This document shows positions 16,081-26,414 of a stretch of DNA of 38,180 nucleotides, piece by piece (the stretch's first letter is position 1; each line of letters begins with the position of its first letter). The DNA comes from Dietzia cinnamea NBRC 102147 (GTDB taxonomy: Bacteria > Actinomycetota > Actinomycetes > Mycobacteriales > Mycobacteriaceae). A program made the position numbers and the translations under genes. The DNA is taken from positions 1 through 38,180 of the forward strand of contig NZ_BCSW01000029.1 in the NCBI RefSeq assembly GCF_001571065.1, written 5' to 3'. The notes under the pieces were generated by a model, which had not been told where the DNA came from, made no database searches, and saw nothing but the letters and a program-made list of their open reading frames with translations.

Positions 16081-16857
16081 TCAGCCGATCGGCGCCGGCG
16101 CCTGGAACTCGGCCTCGAACTTCTCGTAGGAGAACGTGCCGAGCGCGCGGGCCCGGTCCAGTCCCAGCTCGCGGACGGCCTCGACGAACCGGGCCACGTC
16201 GCCGCCGGCGTCGTCGGCTCCGGGCGCGATCGTCACGCGGGCCCCGCTGAGCGGCCGCATCCGCCCGCCGGTCGCCGTGGCCTGGGCCCGGACGAGGACG
16301 GGCGCACCGTCGAGGACCTGCACGCAGTTCATGGCGAGCGACTGACGGCCGGGGATCGGCAGGCCCACGCGCGTGTCGAGCCGGAGGTCGACGCCTCCCG
16401 CTCCGGCCGAGCCCACGGCGCCCAGACGCGCGTCGTCGAGGGCGCCTCCGGCCGTGCCGACCATGTCGCCCTTCCACTTGGGGAAGCCCCACAGCTCGTT
16501 GCCCGCCGCCAGGGTGAAGTCCTGGTCGACCGGCAGCTCGTGGATGTGCACCAGCGTCCCCGCGCCGGGCACGGTGAGCTGGAACGCCAGGCCGATCTCG
16601 TGATAAGCGCCCAGGACGTTGCCCGGCACGTCGTGGTAGCGGACATGGATCATGATCGCCGGGGTGCGCCCGCCGGGCAGCGAGACGGGCTCGGCGCCCG
16701 CGGCCTCGATCACGGCGGACTGCCGCCCGCCGGCGATGAGCCTGCGCACGACGGCGGACCGCGCGAGGAAGGCCGCGCCCGAGACCGAGGCGGACACGAC
16801 GGGAACCGGGAAGGTGATCTCGCGTCCGGCGACGACGCGCGATGTGGGAGAGGTCAT
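16081..16857 (-). CDS. acetoacetate decarboxylase family protein
   Basis: This 258-residue protein has the acetoacetate decarboxylase (ADC) fold. The central motif GNELWGFPKWKGDM (residues 119-132) aligns with the active-site region of clostridial ADC, where two lysines are adjacent (K115/K116). Here the first, K127, is kept, but the second is tryptophan, with another lysine one position later. The true reaction may therefore differ from acetoacetate decarboxylation; many actinobacterial ADC-like proteins are uncharacterised. It is convergent with sulP. The aspA gene lies 48 bp downstream of its promoter region on the same strand, so it may be read from its own promoter. Confidence 0.8.
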   Translation of the reverse strand: MTSPTSRVVAGREITFPVPVVSASVSGAAFLARSAVVRRLIAGGRQSAVIEAAGAEPVSLPGGRTPAIMIHVRYHDVPGNVLGAYHEIGLAFQLTVPGAGTLVHIHELPVDQDFTLAAGNELWGFPKWKGDMVGTAGGALDDARLGAVGSAGAGGVDLRLDTRVGLPIPGRQSLAMNCVQVLDGAPVLVRAQATATGGRMRPLSGARVTIAPGADDAGGDVARFVEAVRELGLDRARALGTFSYEKFEAEFQAPAPIG

Positions 16858-16905
16858 GGGCCGACGGTAGCGGTCCCCGCGCCCGGAATCAGCCCCCTTG
16901 CGACC

Positions 16906-18369
16906 TCAGCCCGTCGGCCCGGTCGTGTCCTGCCCCGGCTGTGCCACGACGTTCTTGACCGAGCGTCCCTTGTACTGCGGGCGCAGGAGGTTGGCCGGGG
17001 ACAGGATGTCGTCGAGTTCCTCCGCGGACAGCAGGCCCATCTCCAGTACGACCTCGCGCACCCCGCGGCCGGAGCGAGCGCACTCGCGCCCCACGATGTC
17101 GCCGTTGTGGTGGCCGATGATGGGGTTGAGGTAGGTGACGATCCCGATCGAGTTCATCACGTTGGCTCGGCAGATCTCGGCGTTGGCGGTGATCCCGCGG
17201 ACGCACTTCTCGGTGAGCGTCTCCATGGCCTTGGTGAGCAGGGAGATGGACTCGAACATCGCCTGGGCGATCACCGGCTCCATGACGTTGAGCTGGAGCT
17301 GCCCGGCCTCGGCTGCCATGGTGACGGTCATGTCGTTGCCGATCACCTTGAAGCACACCTGGTTGACGACCTCGGGGATCACGGGGTTGACCTTGGCTGG
17401 CATGATCGACGACCCCGCCTGCAGTTCGGGCAGGTTGATCTCGTTGAGGCCGGCGCGCGGCCCGGAGGACAGCAGCCGCAGGTCGTTGCAGATCTTCGAC
17501 AGCTTGACCGCGGTCCGCTTGAGGGCGGCGTGGACGTTGACGTAGTCGCCGGTATCGCTCGTCGCCTCGATGAGGTTCATCGCGCCGGTGACCGGGAGGC
17601 CGGTGACGGCGCGCAGGTGGTTGATGACCGCGCGGCGGTAGTCGGGCGGGGTGTTGACGCCGGTGCCGATCGCGGTGGCGCCGAGGTTGACGTCGAGCAG
17701 CATGCGGGCGGCGGAGCCGAGCACGTGGAGTTCCTCGTCGAGGTTCACGGCGAAGCCGCCGAACTCCTGGCCCAGGGACATGGGCACGGCGTCCTGGAGC
17801 TGGGTGCGGCCCATCTTGAGGACCTCGCGGAATTCCTCGGACTTGTCGTAGCAGGCCTCCCGCAGCGCGACGAGCGCCGGTTCGAGCCGCTCGAGCGCGT
17901 GCCACAGGGCGATGCGGAACCCGGTGGGATAGGCATCGTTGGTGGACTGGGACCTGTTGACGTCGTCGTTGGGGCTGATGATGTCGTAGGAGCCCTTGGG
18001 ATGCCCGAGCCGTTCGAGCGCGAGGTTGGCCACCACCTCGTTGGTGTTCATGTTGACCGAGGTGCCGGCGCCGCCCTGGTAGACGCAGGAGGGGAACTGG
18101 TCCATGCAGCGTCCGTCCACCAGGATCTCGTCGCACGCCCCGACGATCGCGTCCGCCACCGTCTGGTCAAGGACGCCCATCTCCAGGTTGGCCAGGGCGG
18201 CGGCCTTCTTCACCATGACCATGCCACGCACGAAGTCGGGGACGTCGCTGATGGTGGTGGGTGCAATGGGAAAGTTCTCGACAGCCCGGACCGTGTGGAT
18301 GCCGTAGTACGCGTCCGCCGGGACCTCCTTGGTGCCGAGCAGGTCTTCTTCCACACGGGTTCGGGTCAT
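16906..18369 (-). CDS. aspA: aspartate ammonia-lyase
   Basis: This is a 487-residue member of the aspartase/fumarase superfamily, interconverting L-aspartate with fumarate and ammonia. Family blocks are [13 protein letters not shown] at about 100-112, [11 protein letters not shown] at 140-150 and the superfamily signature [11 protein letters not shown] at 319-329, which carries the catalytic-loop serine. The early segment [18 protein letters not shown] is typical of aspartase rather than class II fumarase. The length matches aspartases (about 470-480). A GGAGG ribosome site precedes ATG 18369. The ADC-like gene follows 48 bp downstream on the same strand, possibly cotranscribed. Confidence 0.9.
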   Translation of the reverse strand: MTRTRVEEDLLGTKEVPADAYYGIHTVRAVENFPIAPTTISDVPDFVRGMVMVKKAAALANLEMGVLDQTVADAIVGACDEILVDGRCMDQFPSCVYQGGAGTSVNMNTNEVVANLALERLGHPKGSYDIISPNDDVNRSQSTNDAYPTGFRIALWHALERLEPALVALREACYDKSEEFREVLKMGRTQLQDAVPMSLGQEFGGFAVNLDEELHVLGSAARMLLDVNLGATAIGTGVNTPPDYRRAVINHLRAVTGLPVTGAMNLIEATSDTGDYVNVHAALKRTAVKLSKICNDLRLLSSGPRAGLNEINLPELQAGSSIMPAKVNPVIPEVVNQVCFKVIGNDMTVTMAAEAGQLQLNVMEPVIAQAMFESISLLTKAMETLTEKCVRGITANAEICRANVMNSIGIVTYLNPIIGHHNGDIVGRECARSGRGVREVVLEMGLLSAEELDDILSPANLLRPQYKGRSVKNVVAQPGQDTTGPTG

Positions 18370-18463
18370 TCGTCCTCCGCCTCTCGGGTCGACTCCGGCC
18401 CACCTTAATCGTGGGGCACCGGGCCTCGTCGCGATCCGCGGGCGGGGACACCGCGGGATTGCC

Positions 18464-18469
18464 TAGTCT
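18464..18469 (+). promoter_or_regulatory. -10 box for leaderless PAP2 gene
   Basis: TAGTCT, then GGGGGGT (7 nt), then the ATG at 18477. This is the same box and spacing as dapA. The G-run could also act as a weak ribosome site. Confidence 0.4.
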
Positions 18470-18476
18470 GGGGGGT

Positions 18477-19268
18477 ATGTCGCGCACGACGACCACCCGT
18501 GGCGCCCGGGCCCTGTCCTCGGCGCGGGACGTGTTTCGCCGCCTGCATCCGTCGGACGGACTGCTCGGCAGCATCGTCGACCGGCAGGAGGTGCCGCTGC
18601 CCCGCGGGACGTGGGCGATCTTCGGGGTGGCGTTCGTGGGGTTCGCGACGCCGGTGATCGGCTTCGTCGAGCTCGCCGAGCGCATCCGCAGCGGTGCCAA
18701 GCTGCCCTTCGACCAGCCGGTGATGATGTGGCTGCAGCGCAGGCACTCGCCCCGCAACACGCGGATCGCCCGGGCGGTGACCGAGCTCGGCGGTGTCACG
18801 GCGGTGCCGTTGTTCGCATTGGCGACGTCGGCCTACCTGGTGTCGGTGCGGGGCAGCCGCCGCCCGGCCGCGTTGCTCACGGTGTCGCTGGTGGGGTCGA
18901 CGATCATCAACTCGGTGCTCAAGGCGCTGTACCGCCGCGACCGGCCGACGTTCTTCACGCACATCGTGCAGGAGAAGAGCTTCTCGTTCCCCAGCGGTCA
19001 CGCCATGGCCAGCGCCGCGCTGGCGGCGTGCACGTGCGTCCTGGCGTGGCCGACGCGGTGGCGGGTCGCGGTGATCGCCGGGTCGGCGGTGTACGTGCCG
19101 ACCATCGGCGGCACCCGGATGTATCTGGGGGTGCACTTCCCCAGCGACATCCTGGCGGGCTGGTGTGTGAGTCTGGCGTGGGTGGGTGAGGTGGCGACCA
19201 TCATGTGGCTGATGGACCGCCTCGATCACGCGCCGACGCCGATGATCCGCCGGAGGGAGACGGTATGA
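18477..19268 (+). CDS. PAP2 family membrane phosphatase
   Basis: This 263-residue membrane protein has all three PAP2 catalytic motifs: KALYRRDRP (C1), SFPSGHAMA with PSGH (C2), and TRMYLGVHFPSD (C3, the R-x5-H-x3-D pattern). Hydrophobic helices surround them. Such enzymes dephosphorylate lipid phosphates, for example phosphatidic acid or undecaprenyl diphosphate, at the outer face of the membrane. The substrate is not defined here. The stop overlaps the ATG of the macrodomain gene by 4 bp, so the two are translationally coupled. Confidence 0.87.
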   Translation: MSRTTTTRGARALSSARDVFRRLHPSDGLLGSIVDRQEVPLPRGTWAIFGVAFVGFATPVIGFVELAERIRSGAKLPFDQPVMMWLQRRHSPRNTRIARAVTELGGVTAVPLFALATSAYLVSVRGSRRPAALLTVSLVGSTIINSVLKALYRRDRPTFFTHIVQEKSFSFPSGHAMASAALAACTCVLAWPTRWRVAVIAGSAVYVPTIGGTRMYLGVHFPSDILAGWCVSLAWVGEVATIMWLMDRLDHAPTPMIRRRETV

Positions 19269-19804
19269 CGACGACGAGGCGCGCTCGGATAGAGCTGAGC
19301 CACGGCGACATCACACGCATGGACGTGGACGCGGTGGTCAACGCGGCCAACAGTTCACTTCTCGGGGGCGGCGGGGTGGACGGGGCCATCCACCGCGCGG
19401 GCGGGCCGACCATCCTGGCGGAGTGTCGCGAGCTGAGGTCCGGCCGGTTGCCCGACGGATTGCCGACCGGCCGGGCCGTCGCGACCGGCGCCGGTGATCT
19501 GCCCGCGCGCTGGGTGATCCACACGGTCGGCCCGATCCACGGCCGCGATCCGGACGGTGCCCGGCTGCTCGCCGACTGCTACCGGAACTCGCTGGCGGTG
19601 GCCGACGAGCTCGGCGCACGAACGGTGGCGTTCCCACTGATCTCCGCGGGGGCCTACGGCTGGCCGCGCGAGGACGCGATCCGCACCGCGCTGGCCACGC
19701 TGGCCGCCACCGACACCGGGGTCGGGACCGCGACCCTGGTGCTGTTCGACGCGGCGACCCTGCGCCTGGCCGAGGAATGCCGCGCCGACATCCTCGGCGA
19801 CTGA
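19265..19804 (+). CDS. macrodomain protein (ADP-ribose-binding)
   Basis: This 179-residue single macrodomain resembles E. coli YmdB and human MacroD. Key parts are DAVVNAANSSLLGGGGVDGAIHRAGG (residues 20-45), with the catalytic/ligand asparagine and glycine loop, and the second ligand loop FPLISAGAYGWP near 138-149. Enzymes of this group deacetylate O-acetyl-ADP-ribose or remove ADP-ribose from proteins. Coupling to the upstream PAP2 gene (ATGA overlap) is conspicuous but functionally unexplained. A GGAGGGAG ribosome site lies just before the ATG. Confidence 0.88.
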   Translation: MTTTRRARIELSHGDITRMDVDAVVNAANSSLLGGGGVDGAIHRAGGPTILAECRELRSGRLPDGLPTGRAVATGAGDLPARWVIHTVGPIHGRDPDGARLLADCYRNSLAVADELGARTVAFPLISAGAYGWPREDAIRTALATLAATDTGVGTATLVLFDAATLRLAEECRADILGD

Positions 19805-19866
19805 ACTCTCCCCGCCGCGCCCGCCCGATCCGGCCACCTCCAGCCAGCTCCAGTCACCGCCAGCCG

Positions 19867-19938
19867 GAATCCGCTACTCTCCCTCCGGGTTCGCTACCCC
19901 TGTAGCAGTAGCGGATGCCGAGACGGAGTAGCGGATTC
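19867..19938. repeat. inverted-repeat cluster, TAGCGGAT motif
   Basis: A 13-bp perfect inverted repeat has arms GAATCCGCTACTC (19867-19879) and GAGTAGCGGATTC (19926-19938). A third partial copy, AGTAGCGGAT, lies at 19907-19916, and CGCTA occurs at 19892. The cluster ends 10 bp before the ATG of the next gene. Its nature (regulatory site, RNA structure or dispersed repeat) is unknown. Confidence 0.6.
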
Positions 19939-19948
19939 GGGGGGGTGG

Positions 19949-20620
19949 ATGGTGGCTGATGCGGGCGACACGCGGATCGCGGAGGGCGCACCGGATGCGG
20001 CGGGGGCGGCGGTGGCTTTCGGTCCGGGCCTGGCCCCGGCAGCTCTGCTGACAGAGGTCTTCGCACCGTGGGTCGTACTCACGATCGGCTCTGTCCACCT
20101 GGGCCGGCAGGTGGGGTCGACCCGGTGGGGCGTGGCGGCGGCGGCCGGGTTGGGTGTGGTGCCGCAGGCGGCGATCACGTGGCGGGTCCGGCGCAAGGCG
20201 CTGTCGGATCACCACGTCACCCGTCGGGAGGACCGGCCGCTGGTGATCGCCGGGATCGCGGTATCGGTCGCGACCCTGTTGGCGGCCCAGCAGCGCCGCG
20301 GAGCGCCGGACGAGCTGCGCCGCATGACGCGGGCCGCGCTCGTGGCGTTGGGCGTCGCCGGGTCCGCGACCCTCAAGGTGAAGGTGTCGTTCCACACGGC
20401 GGTGCTGAGCGGGGTGATCGCGGTGCTCGCCCGCGAGCTCTCGCCCCGCTACTGGCGACTGCTGGTGCTGGTGCCGCCGGTGGCGTGGGCGCGCGTGCGG
20501 ATCAGTCACCACACGCCGATCGAGACGGCCGCGGGCGCGGCGATCGGCCTGGCCTGCGGCCACCTCGCCGGCGGCCGGGCCGGGTCACCCGCGTCCGCCG
20601 CGGCCGCGCACCAGCCCTGA
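19949..20620 (+). CDS. degenerate PAP2-like membrane protein
   Basis: This is a 223-residue protein with several hydrophobic segments. Its C-terminal half resembles PAP2 phosphatases, but the catalytic motifs are eroded. No C1 K-x6-RP is seen, C2 PSGH is replaced by VSFHTAV, and C3 appears as ARVRISHHTPIE, keeping the R-x5-H spacing but with Glu for the final Asp. It may be inactive or altered, and is probably distantly related to the intact PAP2 protein 1.5 kb upstream. The ATG at 19949 follows a G-rich run usable as a ribosome site. An inverted-repeat cluster lies immediately upstream. Confidence 0.65.
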   Translation: MVADAGDTRIAEGAPDAAGAAVAFGPGLAPAALLTEVFAPWVVLTIGSVHLGRQVGSTRWGVAAAAGLGVVPQAAITWRVRRKALSDHHVTRREDRPLVIAGIAVSVATLLAAQQRRGAPDELRRMTRAALVALGVAGSATLKVKVSFHTAVLSGVIAVLARELSPRYWRLLVLVPPVAWARVRISHHTPIETAAGAAIGLACGHLAGGRAGSPASAAAAHQP

Positions 20621-20693
20621 GATACGCCGCCGCCCCGCGGTGACCCGGTCGGGGTCCCGCGGGGCGGCGTAGTCGATGGTCGGGACCGGCCCG

Positions 20694-22727
<2,034 letters not shown>

Positions 22728-22817
22728 GTCGGGTGTCGGTCCTTTCTCTGTCACGTCGCACGGGGGCGAGAAGCGGGCGCGCTCATCGCAGGCACTCTGT
22801 TCTCGCCGTCAGGACCA

Positions 22818-22827
22818 ACCTAGTGTG
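22818..22827. promoter_or_regulatory. overlapping divergent -10 boxes, htpG and MDMPI gene
   Basis: TAGTGT (22822-22827) faces right. TAGGTT (complement of 22818-22823) faces left toward htpG. They share two bases in the 134-bp divergent gap, so polymerase could bind only one direction at a time. No good -35 elements were seen. Confidence 0.25.
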
Positions 22828-22861
22828 GAGCTCTGACATTCCCCGAGATGAGGTGCCGCCC

Positions 22862-23449
22862 GTGACCCCGTCGCCACTGCCCCGCGAGGACCTCGACGTC
22901 CTCGACCGGTCGACGAAGGTGTTCGCCCGCGCACTCGCCTCGCCGCTCGACGGCGACTGCGAGTCCTGCCCCGGCTGGTCCCGGCGCGACCTCGCCAACC
23001 ACGTCCTGGGCGGCGGGCTGCGGTACGCCGCCTACTTCCCGCGGCTACCGGAGTCGGAGATCGGCTGGACCCGGACCGCCGACCACGCCGGCGACAAGCC
23101 GGTCCCCGCGCTGTACCGGACCTCGGCCGGCCTGCGTAAGGAACTCGCCCGGTCTCGCGACGCTGACGCCCCCGTCCCGCACCGGTTGGCCGAGATCCCC
23201 GTCCGCGATCTCCTCGCGCTTCGCGTGTTCGAACTGCTCGTCCACGCCCACGACCTCGACCCCGCCTCCTGGGGGTCGGAGGACACCGGGGAGCTCGCCG
23301 CGTGGACCCTCGCCCACGCACGGGACGTGGTCGAGCTGATGCGGTCCTTCGACGTGCTCGCCGACGCGTTTCCGGTCCCGATCGGGGCCGATGCGCGCAC
23401 CCGGCTCCTCGCGCTGTCCGGCCGCCGGACCAACGGCGACTCGATTTAA
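22862..23449 (+). CDS. maleylpyruvate isomerase-like (MDMPI/DinB fold) protein
   Basis: This 195-residue protein fits the actinobacterial TIGR03083/86-type family: an N-terminal MDMPI four-helix domain with CPGWSRRDLANHVLGGG near residue 38 and RVFELLVHAHDLDPASWG near 122. In mycothiol-using actinobacteria this fold includes mycothiol-dependent enzymes, with metal-binding histidines like those in NHVLGG and HAHD. The specific reaction is not predictable. The GTG at 22862 follows GAGGTG. It is divergent from htpG. Confidence 0.75.
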   Translation: MTPSPLPREDLDVLDRSTKVFARALASPLDGDCESCPGWSRRDLANHVLGGGLRYAAYFPRLPESEIGWTRTADHAGDKPVPALYRTSAGLRKELARSRDADAPVPHRLAEIPVRDLLALRVFELLVHAHDLDPASWGSEDTGELAAWTLAHARDVVELMRSFDVLADAFPVPIGADARTRLLALSGRRTNGDSI

Positions 23450-23535
23450 CGTGCCGTCGACCACGCCGGAGGTCTAGCGTTATCGCTACCGGGCGGCACC
23501 GGCAGGCGGGCGCCCACGACGAGAGACCGCGGTAG

Positions 23536-23964
23536 ATGTCCATGTCCTGCGCCCCGTACATCTCCTTCCCCGGCAACGCCTCCGAGGCGTTCCCGTACTA
23601 CCACGAGCTCTTCGGCGGGGAGCTCAGCCTGATGACCTACGACCAGTTCCCGTCCACGGACGACTTCCCGTTCGACCCGCCGCACGGCTCGGTCGCCCAC
23701 GCCACCCTCGAGGCGCCGGGGATCACCCTCACCGGCGGCGACGCCATGGGCGAGTCCCTGCCGCAGCTGAGAAATGACGTCTACTCCTTCCTCCTCGGCT
23801 TCGACACCGAGGACGAGGCCCGTGCCTTCCTCGACAAGGTCACCGGCAGCGGGGGTCAGATGGCGATGCCCTTCGAGATCGCGCCGTGGGGTGACCGGTA
23901 CGGGCAGGTCCACGACCGGTTCGGCATCCGCTGGGACGTCGTGGTCCCCGGCACCGGCGAGTAA
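23536..23964 (+). CDS. VOC/PhnB-like glyoxalase-fold protein
   Basis: This 142-residue single-domain protein has the PhnB (YjdN) type of glyoxalase fold. It includes PYISFPGNASEAFPYYHELFGGEL at the start, HATLEAPGITLTGGD in the middle and EIAPWGDRYGQVHDRFGIRWDVV at the end. The terminal WG-x3-G-x3-D-FG-x2-W pattern is characteristic of the family. Catalytic metal ligands are not obvious, and many members have no known activity. Two in-frame ATGs (23536, 23542) are both possible starts. An SDR gene follows 50 bp downstream but appears to have its own promoter. Confidence 0.78.
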   Translation: MSMSCAPYISFPGNASEAFPYYHELFGGELSLMTYDQFPSTDDFPFDPPHGSVAHATLEAPGITLTGGDAMGESLPQLRNDVYSFLLGFDTEDEARAFLDKVTGSGGQMAMPFEIAPWGDRYGQVHDRFGIRWDVVVPGTGE

Positions 23965-24002
23965 CCCGGAGGAAGACACCCGTATCCATCGCCCGTGCTT
24001 GT

Positions 24003-24008
24003 TACGGT
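24003..24008 (+). promoter_or_regulatory. -10 box for leaderless SDR gene
   Basis: TACGGT followed by 6 nt and the ATG at 24015. There is no ribosome site between them. Confidence 0.42.
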
Positions 24009-24014
24009 GCTCGT

Positions 24015-24791
24015 ATGGAGATCTCTGGAGCAAGTGCCATCGTCACGGGCGGTGCGTCGGGAATCGGCGCCGCCGTCGTCCGTCAACTCGCCACCAAGGG
24101 CGCCAAGGTGGTCGTCGCCGACCTCAACGCGGAGAAGGGTGAGGCCCTGGCGAACGAGGTCGGCGGCACGTTCGTCGCCGTGGACGTGACCAAGACCGAG
24201 GACAACGAGAAGGCCGTCGCCGCCGCGCTCGAGCTGGGCCCGCTGCGCTACCTCGTCAACTCCGCCGGCATCGGGTGGGCACAGCGCACGATCGGTCGCG
24301 ACGGCGAGTACTCGTCGGCCTTCGATCTCAACGCGTTTCGCAAGGTCATCGACATCAACCTCATCGGCTCGTTCGACATGCTGCGCCTGGCCGCCACCAA
24401 GATGAGCACCCAGGAGGCCGACGAGGACGGGCAGCGGGGCGCGATCGTCAACATGGCGTCCGTCGCGGCGTTCGACGGCCAGATAGGCCAGGCCGCGTAC
24501 TCCGCGTCCAAGGGCGGCATCGTCGGCATGACCCTCCCGGTCGCCCGCGACCTGTCGGCCGCCGGCATCCGCCTCAACACCGTGGCGCCGGGCCTCATCG
24601 ACACCCCGATCTACGGCGAGGGTCCGGAGTCGGAGGCGTTCAAGGCCAAGCTCGGCGAGAGCGTCCTTCACCCCAAGCGTCTCGGCTCCGGGGACGAGCT
24701 GGCGTCCATGGTCATGGAGCTGCTCACCAACCCGTACATGAACGCGGAGACCATCCGCGTCGACGGTGGCATCCGGATGCCACCGAAGTGA
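24015..24791 (+). CDS. SDR, HSD10-like 3-hydroxyacyl-CoA dehydrogenase (putative)
   Basis: This is a 258-residue classical short-chain dehydrogenase. The cofactor motif TGGASGIG lies at residues 11-18. An acidic D at the end of the second strand (VVVADLN) indicates NAD. NSAGIG is near 85, and the catalytic serine in NMASVAAF and YSASK are near 155-170. The overall pattern (LGPLRYLVNSAGIGWAQRT, PVARDLSAAGIRLNTVAPGLIDTP) is that of type II 3-hydroxyacyl-CoA/HSD10 dehydrogenases, which act in beta-oxidation. The substrate remains inferred. A strong hairpin follows the stop. Confidence 0.83.
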   Translation: MEISGASAIVTGGASGIGAAVVRQLATKGAKVVVADLNAEKGEALANEVGGTFVAVDVTKTEDNEKAVAAALELGPLRYLVNSAGIGWAQRTIGRDGEYSSAFDLNAFRKVIDINLIGSFDMLRLAATKMSTQEADEDGQRGAIVNMASVAAFDGQIGQAAYSASKGGIVGMTLPVARDLSAAGIRLNTVAPGLIDTPIYGEGPESEAFKAKLGESVLHPKRLGSGDELASMVMELLTNPYMNAETIRVDGGIRMPPK

Positions 24792-24814
24792 TCTGACCCG
24801 GTCAGCACACGACG

Positions 24815-24853
24815 AGAGGGGCCCCGCCGGATCGGATCCGGCGGGGCCCCTCT
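24815..24853. terminator. 19-bp perfect hairpin, bidirectional terminator
   Basis: Arms at 24815-24833 and 24835-24853 are perfect reverse complements around a single central G, with core GGGGCCCCGCCGG. The structure lies between the convergent SDR and gluD stops and ends in CTCTTC. It should stop transcription from both sides. Confidence 0.8.
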
Positions 24854-24897
24854 TCGCAGTCCCGGGCCCGTAGGCGGAACGGGAAGTGTCGCGGCGG

Positions 24898-25728
24898 TCA
24901 GGCCCTGGCGCGGCGCTTCTTCATCCGACCCTCGAGGTACACGGCGAGCTTGGTCAGCGAGTAGTTGATGACGATGAACAGGATGCCCGCCACGATGTAC
25001 GCGGGGACCGTGTTGGCGTACGCCGAGCCGAGCGTCTTGGACCAGTTGAGCAGCTCGAGGTAGGTGATGCCGTAACCCAGCGCGGAGTCCTTGAGGACGA
25101 CGACGAGTTGGCCGACAAGGGCCGGGAGCATCGCTGTGAGGGCCTGGGGGAGCTGGATCGACCGCAGCACCTGCCCGGAGGTGAGGCCCACCGACAGTCC
25201 CGCCTCGGACTGCCCCTTGGGCAGACCGTGGACGCCCGAACGGACGAGCTCGGCGATGACAGCCCCGTTGTAGAGCGTGAGAGCGGTGACGACGGCGGCG
25301 AGCGGCGCGTGCTGGTTGGGCACGAGGTCGGACGTGGCGAAGTACCCGAAGTAGGCGAACACCATCATCAGAAGCACCGGCACGGCGCGGAAGAACTCGA
25401 CGATCACACTGCAGAACCACCGCAGAGGGGCGAACGGCGAGAGTCGGCCCATGCCGAACAGCAGCCCGAACACCACCGCGAGCACGATCGAGATCCCGGC
25501 CGCGGTGAACGTGCCCTTGAGCCCGGGGATGAGGTACGACGTCCACACCTCGGGGTCGGTGACGAAGGGCTCCCACATGAAGGCCTTGAGCTGACCGGCC
25601 TTCTGGAATTGCAGGAAGACGATGTACGCGATGCCCAGCGCGAGGATCGCGCCCACCACCGTGAGGACACCGTGACGCAGCCTGGCCTTGGGACCGGGCG
25701 CGTCGAACAGGACGGCCTGGGTGCTCAT
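24898..25728 (-). CDS. gluD: glutamate ABC transporter permease GluD
   Basis: This is a 276-residue polar-amino-acid permease of the HisM type. It has five or so membrane helices and the EAA loop GQSEAGLSVGLTSGQVLRSIQLPQALTAMLP, which contacts the ATPase. The N-terminus has an extra about 60-residue extension with one hydrophobic helix, a feature of GluD relative to GluC. The ATG at 25728 overlaps the gluC stop by 4 bp, indicating coupling; an upstream in-frame start would overlap gluC more deeply. It is the last gene of the gluABCD operon and ends at a strong terminator. Confidence 0.88.
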   Translation of the reverse strand: MSTQAVLFDAPGPKARLRHGVLTVVGAILALGIAYIVFLQFQKAGQLKAFMWEPFVTDPEVWTSYLIPGLKGTFTAAGISIVLAVVFGLLFGMGRLSPFAPLRWFCSVIVEFFRAVPVLLMMVFAYFGYFATSDLVPNQHAPLAAVVTALTLYNGAVIAELVRSGVHGLPKGQSEAGLSVGLTSGQVLRSIQLPQALTAMLPALVGQLVVVLKDSALGYGITYLELLNWSKTLGSAYANTVPAYIVAGILFIVINYSLTKLAVYLEGRMKKRRARA

Positions 25729-26387
25729 CGCTTCACCGCCAGCTTCCGGGAGAGGGAGGTGGTCCACAGCCCGATCGGGAGGGTGAGGATCACGAAGACC
25801 ATCGCGAAGAAGAAGAACGTCGGCAGGCTCGCGCCCTCGTTCTCCGTGATCACCTGCAGCAGCCCCGCCGAGTCACCGACGCCGATCACGGCCGCGACGG
25901 TGGAGTTCTTGATGAGCGCGATGATGACCGAGCCGAGCGGGGCGATCGCGCCGCGGAACGCCTGCGGGAGGATCACCTCGCGCAGGGACTGTCCGAACCC
26001 CAGGCCGATCGAGCGGGCCGCCTCCGCCTGCCCCACCGGCACCGTGTTGACGCCCGAGCGCAGGGCCTCACAGATGTAGGCCGCGTGGTAGACGGCCAGC
26101 ATGATCGCCGCCCACCAGAACGCGTTGCGCGCGAAGTCGTCGGAGACCGACAGTTGCAGGATGAAGGACAGGCCCAGGATGCTGAAGACCATCAGCAGCG
26201 TCAGCGGCAGGTTCCGGAACGTGTTGACGTACGAGGTCCCCAGGCCGCGCAGCACCGCCACCGGGGACACGCGCAGGACGGCCACGAGCGTTCCCAGGAT
26301 CAGGGCGCCGATGCTGCCCAGGATCGAAAGCTGGATGGTCACCCAGACCGCTCCGAGGACGTCATAGTCGGCGAAGATGTCGCCCAT
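25725..26387 (-). CDS. gluC: glutamate ABC transporter permease GluC
   Basis: This 220-residue permease partner of GluD has about five transmembrane helices and the EAA loop GQAEAARSIGLGFGQSLREVILPQAFRGAI, which docks on GluA. A GGAAGGTGG ribosome site precedes ATG 26387. The gene follows gluB after 113 bp that contain two GC-rich hairpins, and its stop overlaps the gluD start. Gene order and family match the C. glutamicum gluABCD glutamate importer; other acidic amino acids are possible substrates. Confidence 0.88.
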   Translation of the reverse strand: MGDIFADYDVLGAVWVTIQLSILGSIGALILGTLVAVLRVSPVAVLRGLGTSYVNTFRNLPLTLLMVFSILGLSFILQLSVSDDFARNAFWWAAIMLAVYHAAYICEALRSGVNTVPVGQAEAARSIGLGFGQSLREVILPQAFRGAIAPLGSVIIALIKNSTVAAVIGVGDSAGLLQVITENEGASLPTFFFFAMVFVILTLPIGLWTTSLSRKLAVKR

Positions 26388-26414
26388 GGTCCACCTTCCG
26401 TGATGGGGTGCCGG

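Noticed and set aside
22728-22861. Heat-shock operator (CIRCE or HAIR) upstream of htpG.
   Set aside because: Only a stray GAGTGC half-match was found; no inverted repeat of either consensus.
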